A stretch of 64,000 nucleotides of DNA from Amyelois transitella (taxonomy: Eukaryota; Arthropoda; Insecta; Lepidoptera; Pyralidae), in assembly GCF_032362555.1 (NCBI RefSeq), contig NC_083518.1, positions 4,476,501 to 4,540,500 of the forward strand. Direction: 5' to 3'. How positions within the stretch are numbered: the first letter of the stretch is position 1; each line of letters begins with the position of its first letter. Shown here one piece after another: positions 61,481-64,000 of this stretch. The position numbers and the translations under genes are program-made. Under the pieces are notes generated by a model. It was not told the origin of the DNA. It did not search any database and saw only the letters and a list, made by a program, of their open reading frames with translations.

Positions 61481-62719
61481 ATTAATGTATAATTAAAGAC
61501 AAATTATTTTTGTCTTCTACACACCTAGTTCCTGAAACGTTCTTCACTAATTATTCAGATAATAAAAAATTAAAGGCACTCTCATTACATGTACTTTCGT
61601 ACTCGAGTATAACGTACGTGGAGCGAACATTACATGAATACATTATTTTGTCCATTACGCTGCTAAAGGCGGTGTTTCCCCGAAAACGACCGCCCACTCA
61701 AAATTTACTTATTTAATTACATTTTTGGCTTTAGCAACACACCGTATTTAATGTTGTTTTCCAGTATTATGAATTTGGAGATATTCTGATTATTATGTGA
61801 ATAAATTTAATTAATGACCGTATTCAACACTTTTTGACATTTATATTTGAAATACTTACCTATAGCTTCCATGTTGGTTTTGTGACGAAACAAATCTTGG
61901 TTTTCCCACACACACACAAGTGTGTATAAGTCAATCAAGGGAAATGCTTATTAACTTGGAAGCCTTCATTGATGGTATAGCAAAAGCAACCTTTTAAATT
62001 GTCTATATCTTAATCACATCACTAAGGCATTCAGTTAAGCATGATCGGATGCCAGTCTTGTCATTTATGTAAAAGGTTCAATTTTTTAGGTTCCTAGCCA
62101 ATAAGTTTGTCCAAGCTATCATTTCAACTTATGTTCAACACCCTTCTTTTTCTCAACTTGGCTAACAAAACAACAGGGTGTAGCCTATCAAAAGTACCTA
62201 TATCATCAACTGACGTCATTGATATTGGTCAACACAACAATTTTATGTGCGTAAATTATTTGCGACCGTTAACACAAACAAGCGTACCTAACGCATGAAG
62301 GCTATGTCATACCGTTTTATTGCTATTTTATTAAGTAAATAATATTTTTGGACACCAAACAGACTTCGACCTAATTAATACGTTAAAACTACATTATGAG
62401 TCTCAAAAAGCTCCTGAATCATTTGTGACAAACACAAACTATTTGGCTCTTTTATTTTTAGTTATTCTTTTTCTCCTCATTATCAATCTTCCTGTAAGAA
62501 ACTCTTGCGTTACTGAGTGACTCATGGACAACGTATAGCCGGAACTAAATGTACGAAAGTTGAAATTTAGTATGAGGGTTCCTGTGGGAGTTTAAAGCCG
62601 GGGGCGCCTTCTGGTTTTTTTTATAGAAACTTACATACATTCATACATATGTATGTACGAGTATAAATGTTTGTAATGTTATGTATGTTTGATTGTATAA
62701 CTTGACTTCTTTTATATAT

Positions 62720-62965
62720 ATATAAGTAATCACGTCTATATCCCTTGCGAGGTAGACAAAGTCAACAGTCTTGTAAACACTGAAATGCCACGTTCACAGC
62801 TGTATTTCTAAATGGTGAAATTAAGATCCAAATAGTGATAAGTTGCTAGTCCATCGCCTATAAGAAAAATCCCAAGTTTATTAGCCTTTCCTTAGTGTAG
62901 TTCCTAGCACTTCAAAATGGACCACTTCATAACTTTCCCATGGAAGTCGTAAAAACTGATTTTAG
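62720..62965 (-). repeat. Family A dispersed repeat, near full length
   Basis: It runs from 'gtaatcacgtctatatccct' through 'gttgctagtccatcgcctat' to 'aactttcccatggaagtcgt', in minus-strand orientation. Confidence 0.75.
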
Positions 62966-64000
62966 GTAAAAAAAAACTGACTGATTTCATGTGCCTTTGC
63001 ATATGTTATTTATGTGCATTTATTTACCACTTAACAAAAACGTTCTATTACCACAATTTTCTCAATAACAAAACAAGGTAATCTGCACAGACACGGAAAT
63101 GATGCAAGATGCAAGCGTTAACCTTGGAGCTCGCGTGACACAACTCATTTCCCCCGAGCTCGCTCGCATCCCGTCTCAGGACATACCAGCCGATGTAATT
63201 TCCTTTCAATACCTGTCTTGAGGAAACGCCTCTTGGTATTGAACTGTTGAGATTGTAAAGTGTAAAGACGTTGTAAAACAGTGATAAGAAAGCTAAAATA
63301 AAATATATATACACTTACTTGGAAATTTTCTATATAAAATTATCGATCATTTAAAGTCCAATGTAATTTTGTGTATTCATAGCTCAGAGAATCATTGATA
63401 AATCGGAGATCTAATAAAATATTTTGAAGTGCAAGACCGTTAGCGTAACTTCACTTATAAAGTCATTAAACTAAAACTTAAAAATAGCCGATGGTTTGAT
63501 AAAATTTGGCACAAAAATTTACCGAACTTCATTAATATTTTCATGGCCTTTTACTACCTGTATACTTTTTCACAATATGCCTAACCCAACTCGCAAAATG
63601 AACTTAATACGACTAATTAAGTAAAAACTTTCTATTAGTATTTCCTTTCATTCTTTTTGTTGCATATATGTATATATATTTTAACCGATGTAACATGACA
63701 TCTCTCGAAGCTATTCACTCCGCGACACAGAAAACTGAAAGGCCGACCTACTTCTTGACAGTTGAAGTGCAGATACGGGCTTGATCAACTTCCAATCTAG
63801 ATTGCATCGGACGGCTGCAGTGGAAATATGTAATGGAATTGTACCATCAGACCAATGATTGCACTTTTTAACAGCTCATTGATTTTTTTACTGTTGCAAA
63901 GGGCCTTACAAAGGGTGCTAGAAAACTTAAAAATCACTCTTTATATGTATGCATATTCAAATTATTAAAACAAAACAGAAATTAATTTTCCTGTTATACC

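Larger units (their letters stand above)
54487..64000. other. norpA intron, incomplete; repeats only
   Basis: No exon is recognised from the second norpA donor (GTAAGT at 54487) to the window end. The intron is therefore at least 9.5 kb unless a diverged exon was missed. Listed repeats account for part of it. Confidence 0.55.

Noticed and set aside
54487..64000. Search for the third norpA coding exon
   Set aside because: I looked for a segment encoding the region after the WKS(D/E)GR block and found none. Short open frames here show no PLC similarity.
1..64000. CRISPR arrays, prophage, integrons, operons or other bacterial systems
   Set aside because: The window is spliced eukaryotic DNA with insect repeats. 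The short tandem units seen are microsatellites, and no spacer-repeat pattern is present.

Overview
This window is eukaryotic nuclear DNA, almost certainly from a moth or butterfly (Lepidoptera). The genes are split by GT-AG introns. The background is AT-rich. The non-coding DNA is full of repeats typical of lepidopteran genomes: tRNA-derived SINEs, an element ending in (CATA)n that lies next to a 'cccttgcggggtagacagagcc' type core, Helitron-like remnants ending in CTAGT, and dead LINE tails. I cannot name the species.

Four genes can be supported. (1) About 1.2-4.65 kb, minus strand: a complete five-exon S1A serine protease of the chymotrypsin-like digestive type (279 residues). (2) 7.4-21.3 kb, minus strand: a complete 24-exon gene for APC1/ANAPC1, the largest scaffold subunit of the anaphase-promoting complex (Drosophila shattered). 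I reconstructed it by joining exons whose reading phases all agree (2109 residues). (3) 22.7-25.8 kb, plus strand, divergent from ANAPC1: a three-exon, twelve-finger C2H2 zinc-finger protein (778 residues). (4) 50.8 kb onward, plus strand: the first two coding exons of a norpA-type phospholipase C beta. The rest of that gene is not in the window, which ends at least 9.5 kb into its second coding-region intron.

The interval from about 25.8 to 50.8 kb and the tail from 54.5 to 64 kb hold no gene I recognise. They are dominated by dispersed repeats. The one compositional outlier is a CpG-rich block at 28.0-28.5 kb with a TATA motif and a possible splice donor, which could be an upstream promoter and leader exon of norpA. 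This is a guess.

The genes do not form a pathway: a secreted digestive enzyme, a cell-cycle ubiquitin ligase scaffold, a putative transcription factor and a phototransduction-type lipase are neighbours only. I found no unknown molecular system. The more unusual observations are a decayed partial copy of ANAPC1 exon 8 in the next intron, an extremely GC-rich Ala/Arg exon in ANAPC1 whose splice donor abuts a repeat insertion, two perfect hairpins bracketing a Helitron-like element, and a SINE sitting at the end of one copy of a local duplication.
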